This document shows positions 1 through 7,687 of a stretch of 64,000 bases of DNA, in pieces (the stretch's first letter is position 1; each line of letters begins with the position of its first letter). Made by a program: the position numbers and the translations under genes. The notes under the pieces were generated by a model, which saw nothing but the letters and a program-made list of their open reading frames with translations, had not been told where the DNA came from and did no database searches. The stretch is from Bacteroides mediterraneensis (GTDB lineage: Bacteria; Bacteroidota; Bacteroidia; Bacteroidales; Bacteroidaceae), in assembly GCF_025993685.1 (NCBI RefSeq), contig NZ_DAJPEN010000001.1, positions 558,001 through 622,000 on the forward strand, read 5' to 3'.

Positions 1-1
1 T

Positions 2-574
2 TGCTGTGCACCTTGTTCATCGGCCATTATTGAATGCCTGATGCAGCATGGGGTGCGTCCTACCATTTATTATTGCAATCCGAACATCTATCCGCTGGAG
101 GAATATACCATCCGCAAGGACGAATGTACCCGTTATGCCCAGTCGCTGGGGCTGGAGATTGTGGATGCGGACTATGACCACGAAGCCTGGCGCTGTACGG
201 TGACCGGACTGGAAAATGAGCCAGAGCGTGGAGGCCGCTGTCTGAAATGTTTCAAGATGCGTTTGGCCGATACGGCCCGTTATGCCCATGAACACGGCTT
301 TTCGGTGATAACCACTACGCTGGCTTCCTCGCGCTGGAAAAGTCTGGACCAGATAAACGAAGCCGGACGTTGGGCTGTGGCTTCCTATCCGGATGTCACG
401 TGGTGGGAACAGAATTGGCGCAAGGGAGGACTCAGTGAGCGCCGCATCGCCATTATCAAGGAATATAATTTCTACAACCAGCAGTATTGCGGTTGTGAGT
501 TCAGCATGCGCAAGCTCGATGAATCGTCTGCTACTCCTTCTTGTTCTCTTCCTCTCCCTTCTTCGTCTCAATAG
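2..574 (+). CDS. queH: Epoxyqueuosine reductase QueH, 5' truncated by window edge
   Basis: QueH reduces epoxyqueuosine to queuosine in tRNA, the last step of queuosine synthesis, and is an iron-sulfur/metal enzyme unrelated to QueG. The reading frame is open from base 2 and begins inside the family's N-terminal CCAPCS cysteine motif, so only a short N-terminus is missing. A second cysteine pair (GRCLKCFKMRL) and a C-terminal CGCEFS motif complete the conserved set. The last 44 bases overlap the 3' end of the convergent gene on the minus strand. The C-terminal tail after the CGC motif is serine/proline rich. The identification rests on the three cysteine motifs and is fairly secure. Confidence 0.88.
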   Translation, partial: CCAPCSSAIIECLMQHGVRPTIYYCNPNIYPLEEYTIRKDECTRYAQSLGLEIVDADYDHEAWRCTVTGLENEPERGGRCLKCFKMRLADTARYAHEHGFSVITTTLASSRWKSLDQINEAGRWAVASYPDVTWWEQNWRKGGLSERRIAIIKEYNFYNQQYCGCEFSMRKLDESSATPSCSLPLPSSSQ

Positions 575-1205
575 GCATGGTGTTTTCCTTGTAGGCGGAG
601 AAGCCTTTCACTTTCACGCGCTCCTTCTTTTCCTCCTCATTGATGGCAGCCTGCCCCAGCTGGTTCATGTTGTCCTTGATTACATTGTGCATGTCGAAAA
701 AATAGTCGAGCAGCATTTTCATGTGTTCTTCCAGCTCTCCTTCGTTGGGCGAGAAGAAAGTGTGGCAGCGCGAGTGCAGTCCGATGGTCTTTTCGTCTTC
801 ATCGGCCATATATACTGTAGTGACCAGTGAGTTTACGTTGGCCAGGTTGATGATTTCTTTCAGATAAGGCAGGGCTTCATTGTCGGCATTGATGGAGCCC
901 CACCAAGGATTCCATATCATGATGAAGCGGTTTTCTTCTTCGGCGGCGATGTAGAAATCGTCTCCCTGGTATTGGAAGGTGATGTGATTTTCCTCATTTA
1001 CTTTCGGCTGGCAGCCAATTTTCTTCAGTACGCTGATGACGAGGTCTTTTGTGGTGATTTCGTCCAGTTCGTCCTTCGTCATTCTCTCGATATGTTCCAG
1101 CTGTTTGCGACGTTCGCGCCAGAAACGCAAGATGAACAGCACGATGGGCCAGAGGGCCAATGCAATGACAGCAATCAATAGGGTAATTTCGCTGATGTGT
1201 GTCAT
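531..1205 (-). CDS. Membrane-anchored hypothetical protein
   Basis: This is a 224-residue protein with one N-terminal membrane segment (about residues 7-27), a basic stretch (RFWRERRKQ) that would place the rest in the cytoplasm, a globular middle, and a highly charged Glu/Lys tail. I do not recognise the family. Its 3' end overlaps queH by 44 bases tail to tail, so the charged tail is encoded opposite the queH stop region. The start at 1205 is the first ATG before the membrane segment. The conserved-looking globular part (about residues 45-165) argues that it is a real gene rather than an antisense frame. Confidence 0.75.
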   Translation of the reverse strand: MTHISEITLLIAVIALALWPIVLFILRFWRERRKQLEHIERMTKDELDEITTKDLVISVLKKIGCQPKVNEENHITFQYQGDDFYIAAEEENRFIMIWNPWWGSINADNEALPYLKEIINLANVNSLVTTVYMADEDEKTIGLHSRCHTFFSPNEGELEEHMKMLLDYFFDMHNVIKDNMNQLGQAAINEEEKKERVKVKGFSAYKENTMPIETKKGEEENKKE

Positions 1206-1329
1206 AGTTCTTTTTTTTAAGGTTGGCTGATATATTATTCCTTTATATATTCTAAAGATAATAATTTTATTTGAAAATCGGGAAATACGTTATACTTTTT
1301 TAAACAGGTTTTGTGCAGCAAACAGGCGA

Positions 1330-1337
1330 TATGTTTG
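1330..1337 (+). promoter_or_regulatory. Bacteroidales -7 promoter element of the DUF4251 operon
   Basis: TATGTTTG matches the Bacteroidales -7 consensus TAnnTTTG. A TTTG at 1310-1313 could be the -33 element, although the 16-base spacing is shorter than the usual 19-21. It lies 34 bases before the ATG at 1372. Confidence 0.5.
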
Positions 1338-1371
1338 TTTATTAGATGTAAACTTTTAAAGTAACAGACTT

Positions 1372-1923
1372 ATGAAAAAAATGGTATCTATTTTGATATG
1401 TGCTCTGGCCTTAATGGCTGGACATATCCAGGCTCAGGAAGTTGAATTGACGAAGGCTGAAAAGAAAGCGCTTCAGGAAAAAATGGACAGTATCCAGCAT
1501 GCGGAGGCAGTGGAGGCTGTCAATGCAAAGAAATTTACTCTTGAAGCAGACCGGGTGGTATTCAAGTACGGGCAGACGGCTTACGTGACTTCGAACACCA
1601 ACTTTGTATCGGTGGATGGAGAGAATGCCGTGGTACAGGTGGCTTTCAACATTCCGGCTGCAGGTCCTAACGGACTGGGAGGTGTGACAGTCGACGGAAC
1701 GGTGTCTTCCTATGAGGTGAAAACCGATAAGAAAGGAACGACCTATCTGTCCATGAACGTGATGGGAATCGGCATTTCGGCCCGCCTGGACATCAGCATG
1801 CCCAAAGGAACGAACAGTGCCACTGTGACTATCTCGCCGAATTTTAATTCGAACCGCCTGACTTTGACCGGGGTTATACTTCCGTCTTTCAGGAGTTCGG
1901 TTTTTAAAGGACGTTCACTCTAA
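1372..1923 (+). CDS. DUF4251 domain secreted protein
   Basis: This 183-residue protein has a clear Sec signal peptide (MKKMVSILICALALMAG, cleavage after HIQA). The mature part matches my recollection of the Bacteroidales DUF4251 family: a lysine-rich helix, then a glycine- and valine-rich beta domain. Function is unknown; the location is periplasm or outer envelope. It starts a three-gene same-strand run with 16- and 21-base gaps to the next two genes, which encode a lipoprotein and an outer-membrane barrel, so an envelope role is inferred. Confidence 0.8.
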   Translation: MKKMVSILICALALMAGHIQAQEVELTKAEKKALQEKMDSIQHAEAVEAVNAKKFTLEADRVVFKYGQTAYVTSNTNFVSVDGENAVVQVAFNIPAAGPNGLGGVTVDGTVSSYEVKTDKKGTTYLSMNVMGIGISARLDISMPKGTNSATVTISPNFNSNRLTLTGVILPSFRSSVFKGRSL

Positions 1924-1939
1924 AAATTGAAAATGAATT

Positions 1940-2563
1940 ATGAGGAAAATCTTATTTTTTGCGTGCCTGTTATTGGGATTGTCGGCATGTGAGAAAGATC
2001 CTGATATGAACAAGCTCGACGCGAATCTGGTGGTGTACACCGATTATGACAAGGATGCCGACTTTGGTAGTTACAAGACTTATTTCCTGCCCGACAGTAT
2101 CCTGGAAGCAGGAGGCCATCGTGCCACTTACTGGAAGGATGAAAATGCGAAGGCCATCATTAATGAGGTGGCTGAAGAAATGAACAGCCGGGGATACACT
2201 CGTATCCTTGACCCGGAGAAAAAGGATGAAGCCAGTGTAGGCGTACAGCTTTCTTACGTGGCTCAGACCACGCAGGTGATTTCCGGCGGCTACTGGGGAG
2301 GCTGGTGGGACTATGGTTTCTGGGGGCCTTGGTCTGGCTGGTACTATCCTTATCCGGTGTCCTATTCCTATAATACGAATACCTTGGTGATGGAAATGGT
2401 GAACCTTTCTGCCGGAGCAGACGGAACGGCGAAGAATCTTCCGGTAGTATGGTATGCCAGTGCTTCCGGATTCCAATATAGCGGACAGTTCAATCAGAGG
2501 ATGTTGCTGAATGCCGTGGTTCAGGCGTTTGAGCAGTCACCTTATATTAAATCGGTCAATTAA
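1940..2563 (+). CDS. DUF4136 family lipoprotein
   Basis: This 207-residue protein has a type II signal peptide with lipobox LSAC (lipidated Cys17). The mature domain (VVYTDYDKDADFGSYKTYF) is typical of DUF4136 proteins, which are often found in outer-membrane lipoprotein operons. A Trp/Gly/Tyr-rich stretch (GGYWGGWWDYGFWGPW) sits at about residues 114-130. It is the middle gene of the three-gene envelope operon. The molecular role is not known. Confidence 0.85.
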   Translation: MRKILFFACLLLGLSACEKDPDMNKLDANLVVYTDYDKDADFGSYKTYFLPDSILEAGGHRATYWKDENAKAIINEVAEEMNSRGYTRILDPEKKDEASVGVQLSYVAQTTQVISGGYWGGWWDYGFWGPWSGWYYPYPVSYSYNTNTLVMEMVNLSAGADGTAKNLPVVWYASASGFQYSGQFNQRMLLNAVVQAFEQSPYIKSVN

Positions 2564-2584
2564 CTACGAGAGGAGGAATTTCAA

Positions 2585-3211
2585 ATGAAGATGAATGCAT
2601 GGAAAAGAATCGCGATGGTGGCTCTCATGTGTCTGGGAGTTGCCGTAAAAGGATTTTCGCAATACGATGTCAGTAAGACGACCTTGAAGGTTGACTGGCA
2701 GATGAACGCTCCTTTCTCTACGGATTTTGCCGATAAGCTGAGTGGATGGGGAATGAATTTTGAGCTGGGATATGAGCTGACTCCGCGTTGGGAGGTGGGA
2801 TTGTTTGCTTCTTATCATACCAATCACCAGTACGTGGGGCGTCAGACCTTGTCGTTGTCGCCTACGGAATCATTGACCACCGACCAGCAGCGTTCGGCTT
2901 TTCAGATACCGTTTGGAGTGATGGGTGCATACAACCTTTCAACCAATCGCTATGTGAAGCCGTATATCGGGCTGAAGATGGGTACCATGTTTGCCCGTAA
3001 TACCACGTATTTCGGCAGTGGGGGACTGTACGACAAGTCTTGGGGGTTCTACGTGTCTCCTGAAATTGGTGTGAAGATTTATCCTACAGGAAAGAAGTGG
3101 GGATTCCATATAGCTGCCTACTACAGTTATGCGACGAACAAGACTCAGACGCTGACTTGCGATGTGGAAGGACAGAATCAGGTGGGCTTCCGTCTGGGTG
3201 TCATCTTCTGA
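2585..3211 (+). CDS. Outer membrane beta-barrel protein
   Basis: This 208-residue protein has a signal peptide (cleavage near GFSQ|YD) followed by alternating hydrophobic strands and a barrel-like C-terminus ending GFRLGVIF, with an aromatic final residue as in outer-membrane barrels. About eight strands would fit an OmpA/OmpX-size barrel. It closes the envelope operon, 21 bases after the DUF4136 gene. An AGGAGG-like sequence sits 8-13 bases before the ATG, unusual for this phylum, where Shine-Dalgarno sites are weak. Confidence 0.8.
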   Translation: MKMNAWKRIAMVALMCLGVAVKGFSQYDVSKTTLKVDWQMNAPFSTDFADKLSGWGMNFELGYELTPRWEVGLFASYHTNHQYVGRQTLSLSPTESLTTDQQRSAFQIPFGVMGAYNLSTNRYVKPYIGLKMGTMFARNTTYFGSGGLYDKSWGFYVSPEIGVKIYPTGKKWGFHIAAYYSYATNKTQTLTCDVEGQNQVGFRLGVIF

Positions 3212-3313
3212 CGAAGACTTGCGATGTGACATAAGAATAATTTCATTTACCAATCGGGAAGAGAGGTGCTTGAAGTCGGTCGTGGCTTTGGGTACCTTTC
3301 TTTTTTGTGTGCA

Positions 3314-3346
3314 TAAAAAAAGCCGTCTCAACGATGAGACAGCTTT
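3314..3346 (-). terminator. Intrinsic terminator of the tRNA-Glu transcript
   Basis: Read on the minus strand, AAAGC-GTCTCA stem arms surround a TCGT loop and are followed by seven T residues. It lies directly downstream of the two minus-strand tRNA-Glu genes. Confidence 0.8.
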
Positions 3347-3352
3347 CCGTTG

Positions 3353-3424
3353 TAGCCCGTGGGGGAATCGAACCCCCCTTTCAAGAATGAAAATCTTGCG
3401 TCCTAACCGATAGACGAACGGGCC
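3353..3424 (-). tRNA. tRNA-Glu (TTC), copy 1
   Basis: A 72-base cloverleaf on the minus strand begins GGCCCGT, with T-arm GGTTCGATTCC and anticodon loop TTTTCAT, giving anticodon TTC. No CCA is encoded. It appears identical to the second copy 43 bases away. Confidence 0.95.
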
Positions 3425-3467
3425 ATCCTTCTGCACCGGAATACCGTGTGCGTTATTTCTTTTTCAG

Positions 3468-3539
3468 TAGCCCGTGGGGGAATCGAACCCCCCTTTCAAG
3501 AATGAAAATCTTGCGTCCTAACCGATAGACGAACGGGCC
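3468..3539 (-). tRNA. tRNA-Glu (TTC), copy 2
   Basis: The same 72-base sequence as the neighbouring copy, also on the minus strand and upstream of it in the transcript. The pair is probably cotranscribed and ends at the terminator at 3314-3346. Confidence 0.95.
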
Positions 3540-3690
3540 ATCCTGGCTTTGTGTTGAAGTGTTTTTCAATCACGGGTGCAAAGGTACGCATTATTTTTGA
3601 ATATGCAAGCGTTTTGCGAAAAAAAAGATGCATAATGATGCAAAAAAGTGAAATAGAGACTTTATGTAGGGGGTTGGCAGGGGCATAAAA

Positions 3691-3796
3691 AAAACGCAAG
3701 TGCGTTTTAGGGAAAACACAAGTGCGTTTGAATCAAAACGTAAGTACGTTTCAGGAAAAACGCAAGTGCGTTTTATGGCAAACGTCCTTGCGTTTT
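3691..3796. repeat. Palindrome array 1: five units at exact 22-bp period
   Basis: Five 18-bp imperfect palindromes start at 3691, 3713, 3735, 3757 and 3779, separated by 4-bp spacers. Units 1 and 4 read AAAACGCAAGTGCGTTTT. Unit 3 changes both arms together (CGTA/TACG), keeping the symmetry. The array lies 47 bases beyond the stop codon of the minus-strand fbp gene, so it would be in the fbp 3' untranslated region. The 22-base period is not a multiple of three and the array is not coding. It resembles array 2 (22,353) in sequence and array 3 (38,404) in geometry. Confidence 0.85.
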
Positions 3797-3842
3797 TTGA
3801 GGGAAATTCTTTTGTGTGGAATATGCTGTAAATCAGCTGAAA

Positions 3843-5840
3843 TCAACTTCCTTTTTCTTTGATGATGCCATTCTGGTAGGCCACCAGCAGTTTCTTCAGG
3901 TCTTCAATCTGTACCATCAGTTCGCGTCCCTTGTCGGTGTCCTTCACCATCATGCGCTTGCTGCTCAGTTCTACGATTTGCGTGGTCGACTTGATGTCGA
4001 GTCCTTCCTCTATCGCTTTCTGGGTGGAAGTGAACGGTTCATGCTGCACGAGCTGGAAACCACGGGAGTGGTACACCAGTGTATAGCCTGCGATACCCGT
4101 TTCCGGCTGGTAGGCTTTGGAGAATCCTCCGTCGATGACCATCAGTTTGCCGTTGGCCTTGATAGGTTTCTCTCCTTTCACGGCTTTCACGGGTACATGT
4201 CCGTTGATGATGTGGCGGTGCTCGCCTTCCACTCCAAACTCATCCAGAATCATGTCGCAGATATCTTCCCGGTCACGCAGGGTATAATAGTATCCTTTCA
4301 CCTCCTTGTGTGTTTCCTTGTCGGTCAGGAAATAACGTTCGAAGGTTGCCATTTTGCTCTTGTCGAAAGCTGGGGAATCTTTTCCGCACCACAGGTACCA
4401 GATGAAATCCTTGGCAAAAGCTTTTTCCGGATGGTCGTCTTCTGCAAAATAGGCCGTACGAATCAGTTGTCCTACCCGTTTCAGCAGAGCTTCACCCTTG
4501 TATTTGCTGCCCAGTATTTCCACTTCTTTCAAGGTTCCGTCGGCGTTCATCGGCATGGAAGCATGGAAAAGCAGATTGGAGTTGCAGACATTATACATGC
4601 ATCCGTAGCGGAAGATGCATTTCATGTGCTTGCGCAATTTCTCACTGCCTGTAAAGGAATTGTGCAGTTTCAGCACGATTTCCTCTTCCTCTTCCGTCAG
4701 CTGGTACGGGTTTTCCGGGTCGACGGTGGGGAACAGACAGTCGCGCATTTCATAATCTTTTCCGTCGAGCTGGAATACTTTCCGTTTGAAGTCTATGTGA
4801 TGCAGGAGCAGTCGGTTGTTCATGTCAAACTCCTGATGGCGGAGAATGGCGGCTGCTTCCAGTTTGAACTGTATGATGGTGATGGCCTTGTGCATCTGTG
4901 CGATGAGCCGCAAGGTCTTGTCGTTATACGTACTGCTTTCCGGCGCGATTTTAGGGGCAAAATATTGGCACGGGTCGTTGGCGTAGGCTTCCATGGCGAA
5001 GGTAGCCAGCGGAAGCAGGTTGATTCCGTAACCGTCTTCCAGCGCCGAGAGATTTCCGTAGCGCATGGCCAGACGGAGCACGTTGGCTATGCAGCAATCG
5101 TTGCCGGAGGCGGCTCCCATCCAAAGAATGTCGTGATTGCCCCATTGGATGTCGAAGTTATGATAGTCGCAAAGCGTATCCATGATGATGTGCGGACCGG
5201 GACCGCGGTCGAAGATGTCGCCCAGAATGTGTAGGGAGTCAATAGTCAGCCGTTGGATGAGGTTGCACAGGGCAATAATGAAATCGTCGGCACGCCGTGT
5301 GTCAATGATGGTACGGATGATGACATTGATGTAGGCCTGCTTGTTGGGGTCCATGGTGCTTTCGTGAAGCAATTCCTGAATGATGTAGGAAAATTCTTCG
5401 GGCAGCGCCTTGCGGACTTTCGAACGGGTATATTTGGAGGAAACGTTCTGGCAGACCTTGACCAGCTGGTTCAGGGTGATGACATACCAGTCGACCAGGT
5501 CTTTTTCCACCTCCTTGACCAGTTGCAGTTTTTGTTCGGGATAGTAAATCAACGTACAAAGTTCCTTTTTTTCCATTTCCCGGAGGTTGTTGCCGAAAAT
5601 CTCGTTGACTTTCCGCTTGATGGCTCCCGAGGCATTTCGGAGCACATGCTGAAAGGCCTCATATTCTCCGTGCAGGTCGGCCAGGAAATGCTCTGTGCCT
5701 TTGGGCAAGTTGAGAATGGCTTCCAGATTGATGATTTCCGTACTGGCGGCCGCCAGGCTGGGGAAATCGTGGGAGAGGAGTTCCAGATAGCGGATGTCCT
5801 CCTGTATCATTTCCGAGGTGATTTGTTTGTAGGTTTCCAT
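3843..5840 (-). CDS. fbp: Fructose-1,6-bisphosphatase class III
   Basis: A gluconeogenic enzyme that hydrolyses fructose-1,6-bisphosphate to fructose-6-phosphate. The 665-residue protein has the length and motifs of the class III (Firmicutes/Bacteroidetes) type: DLHGEYEAF, GDIFDRGPGP, WGNHDILWMG and NGHVPVK are the metal-binding blocks of a calcineurin-like phosphatase. The ATG at 5840 (METYKQITSEM) was chosen because upstream in-frame sequence overlaps the transporter gene and is not conserved-looking. It follows the transporter gene by 26 bases, suggesting one transcript. Cytoplasmic. Confidence 0.95.
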   Translation of the reverse strand: METYKQITSEMIQEDIRYLELLSHDFPSLAAASTEIINLEAILNLPKGTEHFLADLHGEYEAFQHVLRNASGAIKRKVNEIFGNNLREMEKKELCTLIYYPEQKLQLVKEVEKDLVDWYVITLNQLVKVCQNVSSKYTRSKVRKALPEEFSYIIQELLHESTMDPNKQAYINVIIRTIIDTRRADDFIIALCNLIQRLTIDSLHILGDIFDRGPGPHIIMDTLCDYHNFDIQWGNHDILWMGAASGNDCCIANVLRLAMRYGNLSALEDGYGINLLPLATFAMEAYANDPCQYFAPKIAPESSTYNDKTLRLIAQMHKAITIIQFKLEAAAILRHQEFDMNNRLLLHHIDFKRKVFQLDGKDYEMRDCLFPTVDPENPYQLTEEEEEIVLKLHNSFTGSEKLRKHMKCIFRYGCMYNVCNSNLLFHASMPMNADGTLKEVEILGSKYKGEALLKRVGQLIRTAYFAEDDHPEKAFAKDFIWYLWCGKDSPAFDKSKMATFERYFLTDKETHKEVKGYYYTLRDREDICDMILDEFGVEGEHRHIINGHVPVKAVKGEKPIKANGKLMVIDGGFSKAYQPETGIAGYTLVYHSRGFQLVQHEPFTSTQKAIEEGLDIKSTTQIVELSSKRMMVKDTDKGRELMVQIEDLKKLLVAYQNGIIKEKGS

Positions 5841-5866
5841 GATATCGGATAAAATTTTTTTGAGTT

Positions 5867-7528
5867 TTATAAGAATAGCATCAGTACCAGCTGGGCAATG
5901 ATGACGCGTGTGAACATGCCGAGGGGATACACGGTGGCATAACTTACGGAAGGTTCGTCGCCGGGTATGATGTCGTTGGCATAGTTCAGTGCCATCGGGT
6001 TTGCCATGCTTCCGCACAGCATGCCGCAGGTATTTCCAAAATCCATTTTACACAGACGGAGGGCTATCAGGGCCATGATGACTACCGGGATGAAGGTGAT
6101 AAGGAATCCGATTCCTACCCATAGGGCACCTTCCGGGCGCATGACGGTTTCGAAGAAGTGGGCACCGGCATCCAAGCCGAGGCAGGCCAGATAGAGTGAG
6201 AGGCCGATTCCTCTCAGCATGAGGTTGGCACTGCGGGTGGTATAGGTCACCAGATGCAGGCGGGGACCGTAGGCTCCAATCAGGATTCCCATGATGATGG
6301 GGCCTCCCGCCAGTCCCAGTTTCACCGGCGAACTGATTCCTGGTATGGCAATAGGGATAGCTCCGACCACCAGTCCCAGTACGATGCCGATAAAGATGGA
6401 AGCCAGGTTCGGGTCTTTCAAGGTCTTGACCGTGTTTCCCAGTACCTTTTCCACGTTCTGGATGGCAGCTGCCTCACCGACTACGGTCAGGCGGTCTCCC
6501 AGCTGCAGCACCAGTCCCGGGGTAGCCAGCAGTTGCACGCCGCTTCGGAGCACCCGGCTGATGTTGATGCCATACGTGTTTCGCAAACGGAGTGATCCCA
6601 GCTTTTTCCCGTTGATTTCGGGACGTGATACGATAATATGCTTGGAAATCAGCTTGCTGTCGATAGCATTCCAGTCGATGTCTTCCTTGTTCCAGTCGCG
6701 CTTCTCCTGTTCGCCGAAAAGGATGGTCAGGGTGGGGGCATCCTTTTCGGTCGTGATGACCAAGATACGGTCGTTCTCTTTCAGAATCTTTTCGGAGGTC
6801 GGGATACTGACGGTACCTTCCCGCCAAAGGCGGGAAATGACGAACTTGGGATACCCGGCCTGTGCAATGTCTTGTATGCTTTTATTGAAAATGGCAGGAT
6901 TGTGCACTTGGAAAGTGGCGATATAAGTATGGTTCGGGTCATCATGTTCCCGTTCACTCATGTCGGAGGGACGCACAAAGAATTTTTTGACAACCAGAAT
7001 CGCAAAAATCACTCCTACTACTCCCAGCGGATAGGTTACTGCACAGCTGAGGGCGGCTCCACTGGTGGGTTCTCCCAGTTGCTTTAAGGTTTGCTGGGCG
7101 GCACCGAGCGCAGGTGTGTTGGTGGTGGCACCGCATAGGATACCTACCATGTCGGGAAGGTCTATTTCTGTGGTAAAGCTGAGAATGACTGCCATGAGCG
7201 TGCCCAGGAAGATGACTCCCAGCCCCAGCATGTTCAGGCGGAACCCGCCCCGCTGGAATGAACTGAAGAAACCTGGACCTACTTGCAGCCCCAAAGCATA
7301 GACAAATAGAACCAGTCCGAAACTTTCGGCGTAACTCAGCATTTGGGAATCGATGGCAAAGCCCAAGTGCCCTGCCAGGATGCCGGTGAAGAAAACAAAT
7401 GTCACTCCGAGAGAAATTCCGAAAACATGAATCTTTCCCAGTCCTAACCCGATGGCTGTAATGAGGGAAAGTATGATGACCGCCTGCAGAGCGGATTGTT
7501 CCACAAATAAATTAATTAACCATTCCAT
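5867..7528 (-). CDS. AspT/YidE-type transporter with RCK_C domains
   Basis: This 553-residue integral membrane protein has two hydrophobic halves (about residues 1-185 and 380-553, around five segments each) around a cytoplasmic middle. The middle carries two TrkA-C-like (RCK_C) domains, at about residues 205-290 and 295-370 (HNPAIFNKSIQDI; LRLRNTYGINISRV). This is the architecture of the aspartate:alanine exchanger AspT and of YidE/YbjL. The substrate cannot be read from sequence; an anionic amino acid or dicarboxylate is likely. It lies directly upstream of fbp on the same strand. Confidence 0.85.
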   Translation of the reverse strand: MEWLINLFVEQSALQAVIILSLITAIGLGLGKIHVFGISLGVTFVFFTGILAGHLGFAIDSQMLSYAESFGLVLFVYALGLQVGPGFFSSFQRGGFRLNMLGLGVIFLGTLMAVILSFTTEIDLPDMVGILCGATTNTPALGAAQQTLKQLGEPTSGAALSCAVTYPLGVVGVIFAILVVKKFFVRPSDMSEREHDDPNHTYIATFQVHNPAIFNKSIQDIAQAGYPKFVISRLWREGTVSIPTSEKILKENDRILVITTEKDAPTLTILFGEQEKRDWNKEDIDWNAIDSKLISKHIIVSRPEINGKKLGSLRLRNTYGINISRVLRSGVQLLATPGLVLQLGDRLTVVGEAAAIQNVEKVLGNTVKTLKDPNLASIFIGIVLGLVVGAIPIAIPGISSPVKLGLAGGPIIMGILIGAYGPRLHLVTYTTRSANLMLRGIGLSLYLACLGLDAGAHFFETVMRPEGALWVGIGFLITFIPVVIMALIALRLCKMDFGNTCGMLCGSMANPMALNYANDIIPGDEPSVSYATVYPLGMFTRVIIAQLVLMLFL

Positions 7529-7532
7529 GCTG

Positions 7533-7540
7533 CAAAGATA
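7533..7540 (-). promoter_or_regulatory. -7 promoter element for the transporter-fbp operon
   Basis: On the minus strand TATCTTTG matches TAnnTTTG and ends five bases before the start codon, implying an almost leaderless transcript. Confidence 0.55.
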
Positions 7541-7606
7541 TATACTTTGTGGAAAATAAGTCTTTTGTACCGGACAAAATGTTAGAAAAGTGAGTCAATA
7601 ACAAAT

Positions 7607-7654
7607 CCCCGAAGGGCTTTCCGGCAGAAAATCGCCTTTGAAAAGCCTTCGGGG
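7607..7654 (-). terminator. Hairpin downstream of glnN
   Basis: Arms CCCCGAAGGGCTTT and AAAAGCCTTCGGGG form a long stem with a roughly 20-base loop, 34 bases past the glnN stop. The T-tract is weak. Confidence 0.6.
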
Positions 7655-7687
7655 ATGATAAAATAAGGATAAGGGGACGAATCTGGC

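Noticed and set aside
3691..3796. CRISPR array
   Set aside because: Repeats are 18-bp palindromes with only 4-bp spacers at a 22-bp period, and no cas genes are nearby.
3816..5234. Long plus-strand open frame opposite fbp (472 codons)
   Set aside because: It is antisense to a highly conserved enzyme gene and its translation has no family features.
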